Below, piece by piece: positions 24,976-33,867 of a stretch of DNA of 64,000 bases. A program made the position numbers and the translations under genes. Below the pieces are notes generated by a model. It did not search any database and had not been told where the DNA came from. It was given only the letters and a program-made list of their open reading frames with translations. The stretch is taken from positions 763,563 to 827,562 of the forward strand of contig NZ_HG964937.1 in NCBI RefSeq assembly GCF_000613245.1, given 5' to 3'. This stretch comes from Mycobacterium asiaticum DSM 44297 (lineage in GTDB: Bacteria > Actinomycetota > Actinomycetes > Mycobacteriales > Mycobacteriaceae). Each line of letters starts with the position of its first letter. Within the stretch, counting starts at the first letter, position 1.

Positions 24976-25407
24976 ATGACCACTCCAGCGTCTACCGAGA
25001 CGAAGGACCCCGCTGACGACCTGCCTCCCGGCACGACGCCGTACTACGCGCGGATGCACAAATGGATCAAACGTGCCGTTCTCGTGTGCCTGATCGCCCT
25101 CGTCATCGAAGGCGCCTTCACGCTTCCGTTCATGGCGGTTTACTACGGCTACCCGACTTTGAGCCTCACCGAGATCTGCAGCGAGCTCCTCAAGGTCCGG
25201 TATTCCGACGACACCCTGGAGTGCAAAGTCCCCTACCCGATGTTCGACGCGCCTGAGGGCGCTGCGCCCAAGCAGACCGCGCAAGATGTCTGGGGCATAC
25301 AGCCGGTGCCGAAGTACAAACGTATCGGTTTCCGTGAACTGGTTCGGATCCACCAAGAGCGGGAGGCGCGCAAAGGGGCCCATGTACACGGCGCTTCTGC
25401 GCCGTGA
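24976..25407 (+). CDS. Small single-span membrane protein
   Basis: 143 residues from ATG 24976, 21 bases after the previous stop with GAGGAG just upstream. N-terminal cytoplasmic Thr/Asp-rich segment, one transmembrane helix ([25 protein letters not shown]), then an extracytoplasmic region of about 90 residues with two Cys (TEICSELL and LECKVPYPM), probably a disulphide. The acidic-to-basic C-terminal end ([14 protein letters not shown]) is polar. Unrecognised. It forms the fourth member of a compact set (35 aa, 43 aa, 246 aa, 143 aa). The following 220 bases to the SDR show no gene or clear signal. Confidence 0.7.
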   Translation: MTTPASTETKDPADDLPPGTTPYYARMHKWIKRAVLVCLIALVIEGAFTLPFMAVYYGYPTLSLTEICSELLKVRYSDDTLECKVPYPMFDAPEGAAPKQTAQDVWGIQPVPKYKRIGFRELVRIHQEREARKGAHVHGASAP

Positions 25408-25627
25408 TGTTCCGCGTCGTTGGAGAGTTCGACTGCTGGCAGCTGAGAGGTTGAGCAGCTGTCTTGTCAGGCTCTGAATGTCACTCGCCAGAAGGGGATT
25501 CGGCCGTCGCTGGTAAAGCATCACGTGGCCGGCGCGACGTGCTTTCTCCCGATCATGCTGGACTGATGTTGGACAGCCAGGACCGAATCGGCCCCAAAAC
25601 ACCGACGCACCATCGGAAAGGAAACCT

Positions 25628-26446
25628 GTGACCGCATTGGGTGTAGGACGGGCTGCCGGTAAACGGGTATTGGTCACCGGAGCCGCCAGGGGACTGGGGC
25701 GCAGCCACGCGCTGCGGCTCGCCGAGGAAGGAGCCGACCTCATCCTCGTCGATATTTGCCGGTCGTTGACAGATCTGGATTATGAGTTGGCCACAGAGGA
25801 TGATCTTGCGGACACAGTATCTTTGGTGGCCGAGCACGGCCGCCGCTGCGTCAGCCGGATAGTCGACGTCCGCGAAGAGACCGCGCTGCGGGAGGCCGTC
25901 GATGACGGTGTCGATCAGCTCGGCGGTCTCGACGGTGCGGTGGCCAACGCCGGTGTTCTCACCATCGCCTCGTGGGACAAGACGACTGCACAGCAGTGGC
26001 GCACGGTGGTCGATGTGAACCTGATCGGCACGTGGAACACGTGCGCTGCGGCGATCCCGCACCTGCTCGCGCAGGGCGGCGGCAGTCTGGTCAACATCAG
26101 CTCGGCCGGCGCGCTCAAGGGATATCCGCTGCAGCTGCCCTACACGGCCGCCAAACAAGGAGTTGTCGGTCTTACCCAGGCGCTGGCCAATGAGCTTGCC
26201 GCGCAGAATATTAGGGTCAACTCGGTCCATCCCACCGGGGTCCCGACGGGTATGATCCCGACAGCGTTGGGTGATCTGCTCGCCGGGGAACGCGCAGACC
26301 TGATCCCGACCTTCGTCAACGCCATGCCGACACCGTGCATCGATACCGTCGACGTCAGCAATGCGGTACTTTTCCTGATTTCCGATGAGTCACGTTTCGT
26401 CACCGGCCTACAGTTCAAGGTCGATGCGGGGGTCACGATCAAATGA
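25628..26446 (+). CDS. Mycofactocin-type SDR (carveol dehydrogenase-like)
   Basis: 272 residues from GTG 25628 with GAAAGGA upstream. SDR core: TGAARGLGRSHA, NAG (VANAGVL), catalytic Ser (NISSAGA) and YTAAK. The distinguishing feature is a segment after strand 2 (DICRSLTDLDYELATEDDLADTVSLVAEHGRRCVS), an insertion typical of the SDR group whose NAD cofactor is bound tightly and recycled through mycofactocin, which includes carveol dehydrogenase. It would oxidise a secondary alcohol to a ketone, the product a Baeyer-Villiger enzyme needs, and the BVMO gene is next on the other strand. No mycofactocin genes are in the window. Confidence 0.8.
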   Translation: MTALGVGRAAGKRVLVTGAARGLGRSHALRLAEEGADLILVDICRSLTDLDYELATEDDLADTVSLVAEHGRRCVSRIVDVREETALREAVDDGVDQLGGLDGAVANAGVLTIASWDKTTAQQWRTVVDVNLIGTWNTCAAAIPHLLAQGGGSLVNISSAGALKGYPLQLPYTAAKQGVVGLTQALANELAAQNIRVNSVHPTGVPTGMIPTALGDLLAGERADLIPTFVNAMPTPCIDTVDVSNAVLFLISDESRFVTGLQFKVDAGVTIK

Positions 26447-26565
26447 GTAAGCAGACTTGGTTGGCGCTACGGCCTGGAAGCTGAGAGAAACAAATCCCCC
26501 AGTGCAATCGATCGCTAGGGCGCGTCCCACGACCACTTCTCGAACGTCATCAGAGACGTGTGAGT

Positions 26566-28422
26566 TCACATTTTTGTTGTAATAGTGATCCCTGAGAGAT
26601 CACCAGCTTCGCGCCAATCATGCAGCAACTGTTCGAATGCGTAGTACCCGAGGCCGTACAGCTCGCCGGTATAGGAGCGTGGTCGTAGTTGGCCGGTCCT
26701 GTCGGCGACCTCTTGACCGTCGTTGTTGAAATAGCCAGGTGTGCATTCGCGGATGAAGTCGGTGGTGTCGACAGCGACACTACGGACATGATCAACGTAC
26801 GCATGCTGGGCTTCCGATGTGGGCTCAACCGTCGCGGCATCGCGCTTGCTTGCCTGTTCGATGATCCACGCGATGTGCCGAGCTTGGTTGTTGAACGTCT
26901 CGGTTGTCGATGCGTTGAATCCGCCTTGAAAAAAGCCCATGTAGAACGAGTTCGGGAATCCGTGCGTCATCATGCCGTGCAGCGTACGAAATTCCTGTGC
27001 CCAGTTGTCGTAGAGCGATCGGCCGCCGCGCCCGGTGATCTTGTCGATACCCCACCTACGTTGAAGGTCGCTCGTCACCTCGAAGCCGCTGGCGAAAATA
27101 AGGCAGTCGATCTCGTACTCGGCGCCTTCAAAGATGAAGCCACGTTTGGTGATGCGTTCCACACCCTGTGTCGGGGACACGTCGAAGAGGGTGACGTTGG
27201 GCCGGTTGAACGTCGGGTAGTACACGTCGCTCGAGGCCGGCCGCTTGCACATGTGGCGGTACCACGGCTTCAGGATCGCCGCTGTCTTGGGATCGTTCAC
27301 CGACGCGTCAACCCGGGCTCGCAGCCGCTCCATCACGCGGTAATCCATGACCTCCCGGACCGCGAGGAACTCCTCGGGCGTCTGCGGCCATCCGGTCTGC
27401 ACGAACTGCGCAGAGAGGTTGCGGTTGATCTCGGTCCAGATGTCACAGATCCGGTCCGGCTCGCCGGGCAAGAGTCCGTCGATGGCGGCACGGTGGAAGT
27501 TCATCTGACGTTCCCGCTGCCAGCCGGGCTTTAAGCCGGCTATCCAGTCCGGATCGGTCGGGGCATTGTGACGCTCGTCGACCGTCGACGCGGTGCGCTG
27601 CAGGACGAACAGCTGTTGTGCGTACTTGCCGAGGAACGGGATCGCCTGGATCGCCGACGCGCCGGTACCGACGATCGCGACCCGCTTGTCGGCCAGCCTG
27701 TCGAGCACCGGCTCTTCCTGACTGCCGCCGGTGTAGCCGTAATCCCAACGGGCGGTGTGGAACATCGCGCCCGCGAACTCTTCGAGTCCGGGTACCCTCG
27801 GCACCTTCGGGGTGTTGATCGGCCCCATGGCCAGGATGATGAACCGGGCGCGAAGGTCGTCACCTCGATCTGTTCCGATGCGCCAGCGGCCGATGGACTC
27901 GTCCCAACTCAACGCGTTGACGCAGGTGTGGAACAACGCGCCCCGGTAGAGGTTGAAGCGTTTGGCGACGCTCTGGCAGTAATTGCGGATCTCGATGCCG
28001 TCGGCGAATTTCTTCGACGGAACGAAATCCATCTCTTCCAGTAACGGCAGATAACAGTAGGAGTCGTTGTCGCAGGAAAGACCGGGATATCGGTTCCAAT
28101 ACCAGACGCCGCCGAAATCACCGGCCTGCTCGATGATTCGGCAGTCTTCGATGCCTGCCTTGCGAAGGTGGTAGCCAGCCAGGACCCCGGCCCACCCACC
28201 GCCGAGAATCGCCACGTCCATCTCGTCGTGCAGGGCTGGGCGCGAGGCCCGCGGCATATGGGGATCGCTGTAATCGAGGGCGGCGCTGCTCTCCGATGCG
28301 GCGGCGTATTGTGCCTGCCCTTCGGGCCGGAGCCGTCGGTCGCGCTCCCAGCGGTAACGCTGTCGGAGGGTGGGAATGTCCACATCTTCGGGATCGGGGA
28401 GGTTTGTCGGTTCACACGTCAT
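26566..28422 (-). CDS. Baeyer-Villiger (flavin-containing) monooxygenase
   Basis: 618 residues, the length of type I BVMOs with an N-terminal extension, such as cyclododecanone or phenylacetone-type enzymes. FAD Rossmann motif GGGWAG at residues 74-79, NADPH motif GTGASA at 252-257 and the BVMO fingerprint FxGxxxHxxxW[PD] as FAGAMFHTARWD at residues 216-227. It should insert oxygen next to a ring ketone to give a lactone using NADPH. It is the last gene of operon 2; its ATG overlaps the end of the restored P450 frame. The substrate is probably an alicyclic or terpenoid ketone. Confidence 0.92.
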   Translation of the reverse strand: MTCEPTNLPDPEDVDIPTLRQRYRWERDRRLRPEGQAQYAAASESSAALDYSDPHMPRASRPALHDEMDVAILGGGWAGVLAGYHLRKAGIEDCRIIEQAGDFGGVWYWNRYPGLSCDNDSYCYLPLLEEMDFVPSKKFADGIEIRNYCQSVAKRFNLYRGALFHTCVNALSWDESIGRWRIGTDRGDDLRARFIILAMGPINTPKVPRVPGLEEFAGAMFHTARWDYGYTGGSQEEPVLDRLADKRVAIVGTGASAIQAIPFLGKYAQQLFVLQRTASTVDERHNAPTDPDWIAGLKPGWQRERQMNFHRAAIDGLLPGEPDRICDIWTEINRNLSAQFVQTGWPQTPEEFLAVREVMDYRVMERLRARVDASVNDPKTAAILKPWYRHMCKRPASSDVYYPTFNRPNVTLFDVSPTQGVERITKRGFIFEGAEYEIDCLIFASGFEVTSDLQRRWGIDKITGRGGRSLYDNWAQEFRTLHGMMTHGFPNSFYMGFFQGGFNASTTETFNNQARHIAWIIEQASKRDAATVEPTSEAQHAYVDHVRSVAVDTTDFIRECTPGYFNNDGQEVADRTGQLRPRSYTGELYGLGYYAFEQLLHDWREAGDLSGITITTKM

Positions 28423-29744
28423 GGGCGTGGCTCCCCTCTGCCGGTCCCGCGGTGAATGTCAGGGGAAGGCTCTCCATCGCCAGCAGCGCTGCGTTGGGGA
28501 GATATCTGATGTCCTCGACCGGCACCGCCAGATGCAGGTCGGGAAGCCTCAGCGCGACCTGGCGCGCCGCGACCAGCAATTGCATGCGCGCCAGGGCGAA
28601 TTCCCAGGCACAAGTGGGTGCCGGCCCCGAAGGTCATGCTCTTTCTGAGATTGATGCGGCTGAGGTCGAACTGCCGCGGGCATTGGAAGACGGAATCGTC
28701 GTCGTTGGCCGAAGCGAACAAGATCAGCAGATGTGCACCTTCGGGAAGCTCGACACCACCAAGGTTCACGGGCGCGGTGGTAACCCGCGACAGTGCACGA
28801 ACCGGAGGTTCGAGCCGCAGCAGTTCCTCGATCAGTTTGCTCATCTGCGCGTCGTCGCGGCCGGCCGCGTAGAAGTGCTCGCTGATCTCCGGGTTAGTCG
28901 CGACCTGGAAGAGGATGTTGGTAAAAGCTGTCGACATCGAATCGTGGGTGTTGATCAGCAATGCGCGCGCAGTGGCGACCAGCTCGTCGAAACTCAGCGG
29001 TTCCTCATCCGAAGCGGGCGCTGTGATGATGTCGGAGAGCATGTCGTCTTCCGGTTCCTCTACGCGTCGGCGAACCAGATCGATGAGATAGCGCTGCATC
29101 TGAGCGAGTTCGCGCGCAGCGGCCAGCATGTCTTCGCGAGTGTTCTGCAGACTGAACTGGGATAGGTAGGCACTGCCCCAACGCTTGATGGTGGCCTGGT
29201 CCAGGCCTTCGACATGCAGTTGCTGCTGGCTGAACGCGATCGCCATCGGCAGCGCGAGATCGTGCAACCCGTCGACGCGTCCACGGTCGACGAAACCGTC
29301 GATAAGGCCGTTGACGAGATCCTCGAATTGCGGCTGAAGGGAATTCATTCGCTTCCTGCTGAACGCCTGGGACAACAGCCGGCGCACCCGGGTGTGCTTG
29401 GGCGGATCGATGTTGGCGACGTCGGGGAAGAAGCCGCCGCCCTCGCGCTCCAGCACTTCTTTGATCGCGTCGAGGTGGCCGCTCGCCATTTGCTTGTAGT
29501 AGCCGAGCTCCTGGGAGAACACCACAGGGTCACGAAGCACCGTCATCAAGTCTTCGTGACGTGACACCAAATACATGCCCAGGTCCTTCTCGAAGTGAAC
29601 CGGGTCGCAGTTACGTAGCGCGCGATAGTAGTCGAACGGCTTCTCCTGGACGGCTGGGTCGATGAAGCACACCTTCTCCAAGAGATCTGAATATCCGCCG
29701 TTGGCAGGGCAGTTCGTCGCGCCATTGGAATGTTCAGTCGTCAC
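28412..29744 (-). pseudogene. Cytochrome P450 with a frameshift after the heme loop
   Basis: Codons from 29744 encode a P450 with I-helix INTHDSMST (the usual acid-Thr pair is Asp-Ser), K-helix ELLR and heme loop FGAGTHLCLG. Just after the heme Cys the frame breaks: a run of three C on the coding strand (28594-28596) where two would give CLGIRLARMQLL. Read with two, the protein continues with a normal P450 C-terminus to TGA at 28412-28414, overlapping the BVMO start. Uncorrected, the last 60 residues are nonsense (Ala/Gly/Arg-rich) to 28419. Either a sequencing error or a recent mutation; everything else looks intact. Confidence 0.8.
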
Positions 29745-31389
29745 GGGTGTGCCTACTTTCGATCACGTGTTGGCAGTCAAGCTCAGCGACAACGCGAGCC
29801 GTCTGGTTCTGACCGTCCCAGGTGTGCGGCCCGATTCCGCGTTGTCGAAGATCGGCCTTGATCACGCGCAACGTTGCTTGGGTCTTCGGCAGTTCGTCGA
29901 TGAACTCGATGTACCGGGGCACCATGAAACGGGTCATCCGGCTCGCAAGGTCCGCTGCCAACTCGGGCGCGGTGATCGACGAACCCGCACGGCGCACCGC
30001 GAACACAAGAACCTCGTCTTCCACCGAATCCGCCGGAACCGCGACCGCGGCACACTCGACAATCTCCGGATTCTGCAGCACGTCAGCTTCGACTTCGAAC
30101 GACGAGATATTCTCTCCCCGTCGCCGGATCACGTCTTTGAGCCGGTCGACGAATGTGTACTCGCCGTCGGCGTTACGGATGAGCGCGTCCCCGGTGTGAA
30201 ACCAGCCGTTGCGCCACGCTGAGGCGGTTGCGCTGTCGTTGTTCAGATATCCGGCGTTCATCACCCACGGCTCTCGCGCCCTGATCGCGCATTCCCCGGG
30301 GGTGCCGTCCGGAACTTCGTAATCGTTGGTGTCCACCAGCCGGACCTCGAAACCCGGATAACCCCGCCGGAGCCGGCCCACGGTGTGCTCGCTGGCGGGG
30401 TTCCACCCCGACCGGATCGCCACGCCGCCCTCGGTGCTGTTGTACACGGTGCAGATGCGTACACCGAATCTCTCGCTGAACTGACGATAACTGTTGCCCA
30501 GCGGAGCCATGAACAGGTTGGTCAACGTGGTGGGGCCGTCCGGACTGTTGGGATCGCGCAGCAGCACGTCCGCCATCGATCCGACCAACATGCCTGTGGT
30601 GACACCGAACTCACGTATGTCGCTCCAGAAAGCGCTGAGCGCGAATCGTGGTCGCATGATGACCTGGCCACCGACCATCGCAGCGTTGAAAGGGATGGAT
30701 TTGGAGCCGAAATGGGCGTGCGACGTCGTGCAGTAGAAGACATCGTCCGACGTGAGGTCTTCGAGCGGGAAGGTTCCAGAATTGATCGAGTGGAGTTGCC
30801 CCCAGGGCAGACGCACGGCCTTGGAGGGCCCGGTGGTCCCCGATGTGTAGGTGACACAGGCAATGTCGTGGGACTGCGGCTCGGTCATCGCGCCCTTCGC
30901 CTCGGTGAGGTCTGCGTCGATGTCGGCCGGCCGAGTCGGGGCAGGAAGCGAGGTCGCCGGGATCGATAGCTCGTCATGGTCGCCGATGACCAGAACCCTT
31001 GTGACGGTGTGAAGTTCAGCAGCGACAGCCTCTACTACGCAGAGGTGCCGTGCGGCGACGACGAGCAGGGCTGGCGCGCAGTTGTTGATCGCGTAGGCGA
31101 GCATACGGCCACGGAATTCCGGGTTGGTGGCCGCGTCGATCGCGCCGATACTCGCAAGCCCCAGCCACACGGCCACCGAGTCCAGGCCGGCGTCGAGCAC
31201 GGTGACCACGACATCCCCGCGGCCGACGCCCAGTGCGAGGAAGCGTGCCGACCATAGCGTCATCGACTCCCGTAGTTCGGCCCACGTTGCCGCGTCGCCG
31301 TCGACGGTCCGGACGAAGTGCCGACGCGGATCCGTGGCGGCCATCCGATTGACGATGGCCGGCAACGTTTCCCGGGTCGGCAAGGTCAC
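29734..31389 (-). CDS. Acyl-CoA ligase (AMP-forming)
   Basis: 551 residues from GTG 31389, which overlaps the KSI-like gene's TGA as GTGA. ANL-superfamily motifs: P-loop VTYTSGTTGPSKAV, VYNSTEGG, and the hinge region YTFVDRLKDVIRRRGENIS with the catalytic Lys expected near TQATLRVIKADL. It activates a carboxylic acid with ATP and CoA, preparing it for beta-oxidation by the acyl-CoA dehydrogenases of the operon. An upstream in-frame extension to 31554 overlaps the preceding gene and has no homology. The stop overlaps the P450 start by 11 bases. A different ligase is at 36335. Confidence 0.9.
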   Translation of the reverse strand: MTLPTRETLPAIVNRMAATDPRRHFVRTVDGDAATWAELRESMTLWSARFLALGVGRGDVVVTVLDAGLDSVAVWLGLASIGAIDAATNPEFRGRMLAYAINNCAPALLVVAARHLCVVEAVAAELHTVTRVLVIGDHDELSIPATSLPAPTRPADIDADLTEAKGAMTEPQSHDIACVTYTSGTTGPSKAVRLPWGQLHSINSGTFPLEDLTSDDVFYCTTSHAHFGSKSIPFNAAMVGGQVIMRPRFALSAFWSDIREFGVTTGMLVGSMADVLLRDPNSPDGPTTLTNLFMAPLGNSYRQFSERFGVRICTVYNSTEGGVAIRSGWNPASEHTVGRLRRGYPGFEVRLVDTNDYEVPDGTPGECAIRAREPWVMNAGYLNNDSATASAWRNGWFHTGDALIRNADGEYTFVDRLKDVIRRRGENISSFEVEADVLQNPEIVECAAVAVPADSVEDEVLVFAVRRAGSSITAPELAADLASRMTRFMVPRYIEFIDELPKTQATLRVIKADLRQRGIGPHTWDGQNQTARVVAELDCQHVIESRHTRDD

Positions 31390-31754
31390 GCGTACTTCCA
31401 GAACGCGCGCATCATCGAGATCTTGCCGACGTCGTTGAAGGTGAAGTGGTCGATCAGTGGACCGACGTGCTGCAAGGCGCCGTTGCGGGTGACGACACCC
31501 TGCAGGATGGCAATCGCCTCGTTGCCACAGATGACGATGTCGCGCTCGAGCCACAATTTCATCGGCGACAGATCAGACACCATGTCCCAGAATGTGGTTC
31601 GCAGGCTTTCGAGCCCGGTGTAGGTGTCGACCCCGACCGGGTCTTCCAGAACGGTGTCATCGGCCCACAACGCCAGCCAGCCCTCTTTGTCGTGATTGCT
31701 CAACGTTTCACAGTGATTGTTGATCGCTGCGACGATCGCGTCAGCGTCGGGCAT
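31386..31754 (-). CDS. Ketosteroid-isomerase-like NTF2-fold protein
   Basis: 122 residues aligning well with steroid delta-5-3-ketoisomerase: WADDTVLEDPVG contains the catalytic Asp (Asp40 in P. putida), and LIDHFTFND, before GKISMMRAFW, contains the second (Asp103). The position of catalytic Tyr16 appears to hold His (INNHCETL), counting back from ADD in the ungapped alignment. This would weaken or change the isomerase. It sits between the enoyl-CoA hydratase and the ligase. It might isomerise a C=C bond in a cyclic ketone; alternatively it is a hydratase or binding protein of the same fold. Confidence 0.7.
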   Translation of the reverse strand: MPDADAIVAAINNHCETLSNHDKEGWLALWADDTVLEDPVGVDTYTGLESLRTTFWDMVSDLSPMKLWLERDIVICGNEAIAILQGVVTRNGALQHVGPLIDHFTFNDVGKISMMRAFWKYA

Positions 31755-31810
31755 TGGTCACCTCTCTCGACATTGATTCGGTGCGCAGAACATGATCGGG
31801 CATTGCCAGG

Positions 31811-32665
31811 TCAGACTTTGCTCACCTCGTCGTCCCAACCCGAGTCACGCGCCCGCACCGCAGCTTTGACGCCCTTCTCGTGGATGAGACGGAGGTGGTG
31901 CTCCTTGGCGACGGCTGCCTGCGCGTCGGGCACGTAGGGGTCTCGGCCCACATCGACCATCGCCGACAGCCCGGCCGCCTCGTAAAGCCGGTGTGTACCG
32001 CGCTTGTTGGCGACCAGGTCGCCGGTCTCCATTCGCGCGATCTGCTCGGCGAAGCACATCGCGACGGCTTCTTCTTCACCCAGCGGGACGACGCGGTTCA
32101 CGTAGAACAGGTCGCGCGCGGTTTGCGCGTCCAGCCATCCCCCTGTCATCCACAACTGCTTCATCACTCGGATGGGGAAGTGGAACGGCATCAGTGCGTA
32201 GGGTCCGTAGGGAGCACCGACCCCCACCCGAGACTCTTCCCAGCTGAAACGGGTGTTCTCGGCTGCGATGACCACGTCGGCGGCGAGAAGGAATGTGTTC
32301 GCGTGGGGTCCGACGAAGCCCTTGGCCGCAACGACGAGACCTTTGGTGAATCGCCACGGAGGCAACAGGTCTCCGGTGTGGACCCAGTACTTGTCCTCTA
32401 TTGTCGCGGGTTCCTGTCCGCCGACGGTCTCGCTGGCTACTTGCTGGATGTCGTGTCCGGACGAGAAGTTGGGCCCCGCCGCGCAGAGCAGCACGCATTT
32501 GACGCTGTCGATGCGGTTGCAGTCCGCGAGGACGGAATAGAATTCCTTCTCCATGCCGCTGTTGATTGCATTCATTTTCGCCGGCCGGTTCAGGCGGACC
32601 GTGACGATACCACCGAGCCGACGCACCACCAGGTAGTCCATTGCTGGCCAATCAGTCTCAGCCAC
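31811..32665 (-). CDS. Enoyl-CoA hydratase/isomerase-family protein
   Basis: 284 residues of the crotonase superfamily: VTVRLNRPAKMNAINS at the start, the oxyanion-hole segment AAGPNFSSGHDIQQV and VAAKGFVGPHANTFLLAADVVIAAENTRFSWEESRVGVG. The usual first Glu catalytic position (family GgaGlelal) is PHANTFLL here, so hydratase chemistry cannot be assumed; isomerase or ring-opening hydrolase reactions are possible. Located 26 bases after the acyl-CoA dehydrogenase, it probably acts on the unsaturated acyl-CoA that enzyme makes. Confidence 0.82.
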   Translation of the reverse strand: MAETDWPAMDYLVVRRLGGIVTVRLNRPAKMNAINSGMEKEFYSVLADCNRIDSVKCVLLCAAGPNFSSGHDIQQVASETVGGQEPATIEDKYWVHTGDLLPPWRFTKGLVVAAKGFVGPHANTFLLAADVVIAAENTRFSWEESRVGVGAPYGPYALMPFHFPIRVMKQLWMTGGWLDAQTARDLFYVNRVVPLGEEEAVAMCFAEQIARMETGDLVANKRGTHRLYEAAGLSAMVDVGRDPYVPDAQAAVAKEHHLRLIHEKGVKAAVRARDSGWDDEVSKV

Positions 32666-32691
32666 AGCGCTTCTCCTGTCCTACGACGTGA

Positions 32692-33867
32692 TCAGCCACG
32701 GGGAAGACCGAGGACGTGTTGAGCGATGATGTTGCGCTGGATCTCCGACGTTCCGCCCGCGATGGTGGCCGCCACGCCCCGGGTGTAGCGCTCGAAGCTG
32801 CTGGCGAAATATTCGTCGTTGTTCATGTGCTGATAGCGACCGGTGACGGGATGGAGCAAACCGTCGATTCCGGACATCGACAGCACGACATCAGCGGCGC
32901 GACATTCGGCTTCTGACCCCAGGAGTTTGAGTAACGAGATCGACGAGGTGTCGGCTTCACCGCGCGCGGCCCGGCCCAGCGCGGCTGAACCCAACGCGCG
33001 TAGGGCGTGGTAGTCGATGATCATCGACGCGTACTGGTCTTGCCCGACCGGCGACCGTGGTCGGCAGTCGGCGATCAGGTTGTCGAGCCGGTCGGCGAAC
33101 AGGAGCCACATCATCGTCCGCTCTTGGCCAAGTGAACCGTTGGCTACTCGCCAACCCTGATTCAGCTCGCCAACCAGGTTCGCTGCAGGGACGCGGACGT
33201 CGGTGAAGAACACTTCGTTGAAATCGAGATTGTCCGCGCTGGCGATATCGCCGAAGGGTCGGCAGACCAGGCCTTTACTGTCCGTCGGGATCAGCAACGC
33301 TGAAATGCCCTTGTGTTTGGGCGCATCGGGATCGGTGCGCACGAATGCGAGCAGAAAGTCGGCGTCGTGGGCTCCCGATGTCCACACCTTCTGGCCGGTG
33401 ACGATGAAATCGTCGCCGTCGCGGACTGCGCGTGTCCGCAGTGAGGCGAGGTCCGAACCGGCATTGGGCTCGCTCATGCCCAGCGAGGCTGTCTTCTCAC
33501 CGCGTAACACGGGTACGGCCCACTGTTGCTTCTGTTCGGAGGTGCCGAACGATATCAACGACGTCGCAACGATGTTGACGCCCTGCGGATTGAAGCTGTG
33601 GAAGATCCTGCGGCGACACAGTTCGTCGAGATGGACGAACTGCTGGAGTACCGTGGCATTGCGCCCCCCGAACTCCGGCGGCTGGGCGGGCAGCAGCCAC
33701 CCTTGGTCGAACAGCAGGCGCTGCCAGTCCCTGGCCCACTGCGGCATGTGCGACACCGAACGCGGTCGCTCCCGGGTGAGGGCCTCCGATGGCGTGTGTT
33801 CGTCGAGGAACGCCGCGAACTCGGCCCGGAAGGCTTCGACGTCGTCGTCAAAAGTCAGCTGCACCAT
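32692..33867 (-). CDS. Acyl-CoA dehydrogenase (larger subunit of a pair)
   Basis: 391 residues from ATG 33867, overlapping the previous gene by 20 bases with AAGGAG upstream. Complete ACAD fold: LGMSEPNAGSDLASLRTRAVRDGDDFIVTGQKVWTSGAHDADFLLAFVRTD (FAD/substrate loop), and the C-terminal GGTSEIQRNIIAQHVLGLPRG. Adjacent, overlapping acyl-CoA dehydrogenase genes of unequal length are the pattern of the mycobacterial alpha2beta2 FadE/ChsE heterotetramers that handle bulky polycyclic acyl-CoA, such as steroid side chains. This makes a bulky cyclic substrate plausible. Confidence 0.9.
   Translation of the reverse strand: MVQLTFDDDVEAFRAEFAAFLDEHTPSEALTRERPRSVSHMPQWARDWQRLLFDQGWLLPAQPPEFGGRNATVLQQFVHLDELCRRRIFHSFNPQGVNIVATSLISFGTSEQKQQWAVPVLRGEKTASLGMSEPNAGSDLASLRTRAVRDGDDFIVTGQKVWTSGAHDADFLLAFVRTDPDAPKHKGISALLIPTDSKGLVCRPFGDIASADNLDFNEVFFTDVRVPAANLVGELNQGWRVANGSLGQERTMMWLLFADRLDNLIADCRPRSPVGQDQYASMIIDYHALRALGSAALGRAARGEADTSSISLLKLLGSEAECRAADVVLSMSGIDGLLHPVTGRYQHMNNDEYFASSFERYTRGVAATIAGGTSEIQRNIIAQHVLGLPRG

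Noticed and set aside
24595..25743. A 382-codon minus-strand frame opposite the membrane proteins
   Set aside because: It contradicts the GTGA-coupled plus-strand membrane genes and has no transmembrane pattern or family signature.
28801..28830. A short match to the tRNA 3' end (GGTTCGAGCC) as a possible second attachment site
   Set aside because: Only about ten bases agree and it lies inside a P450 gene; too short for an att repeat.
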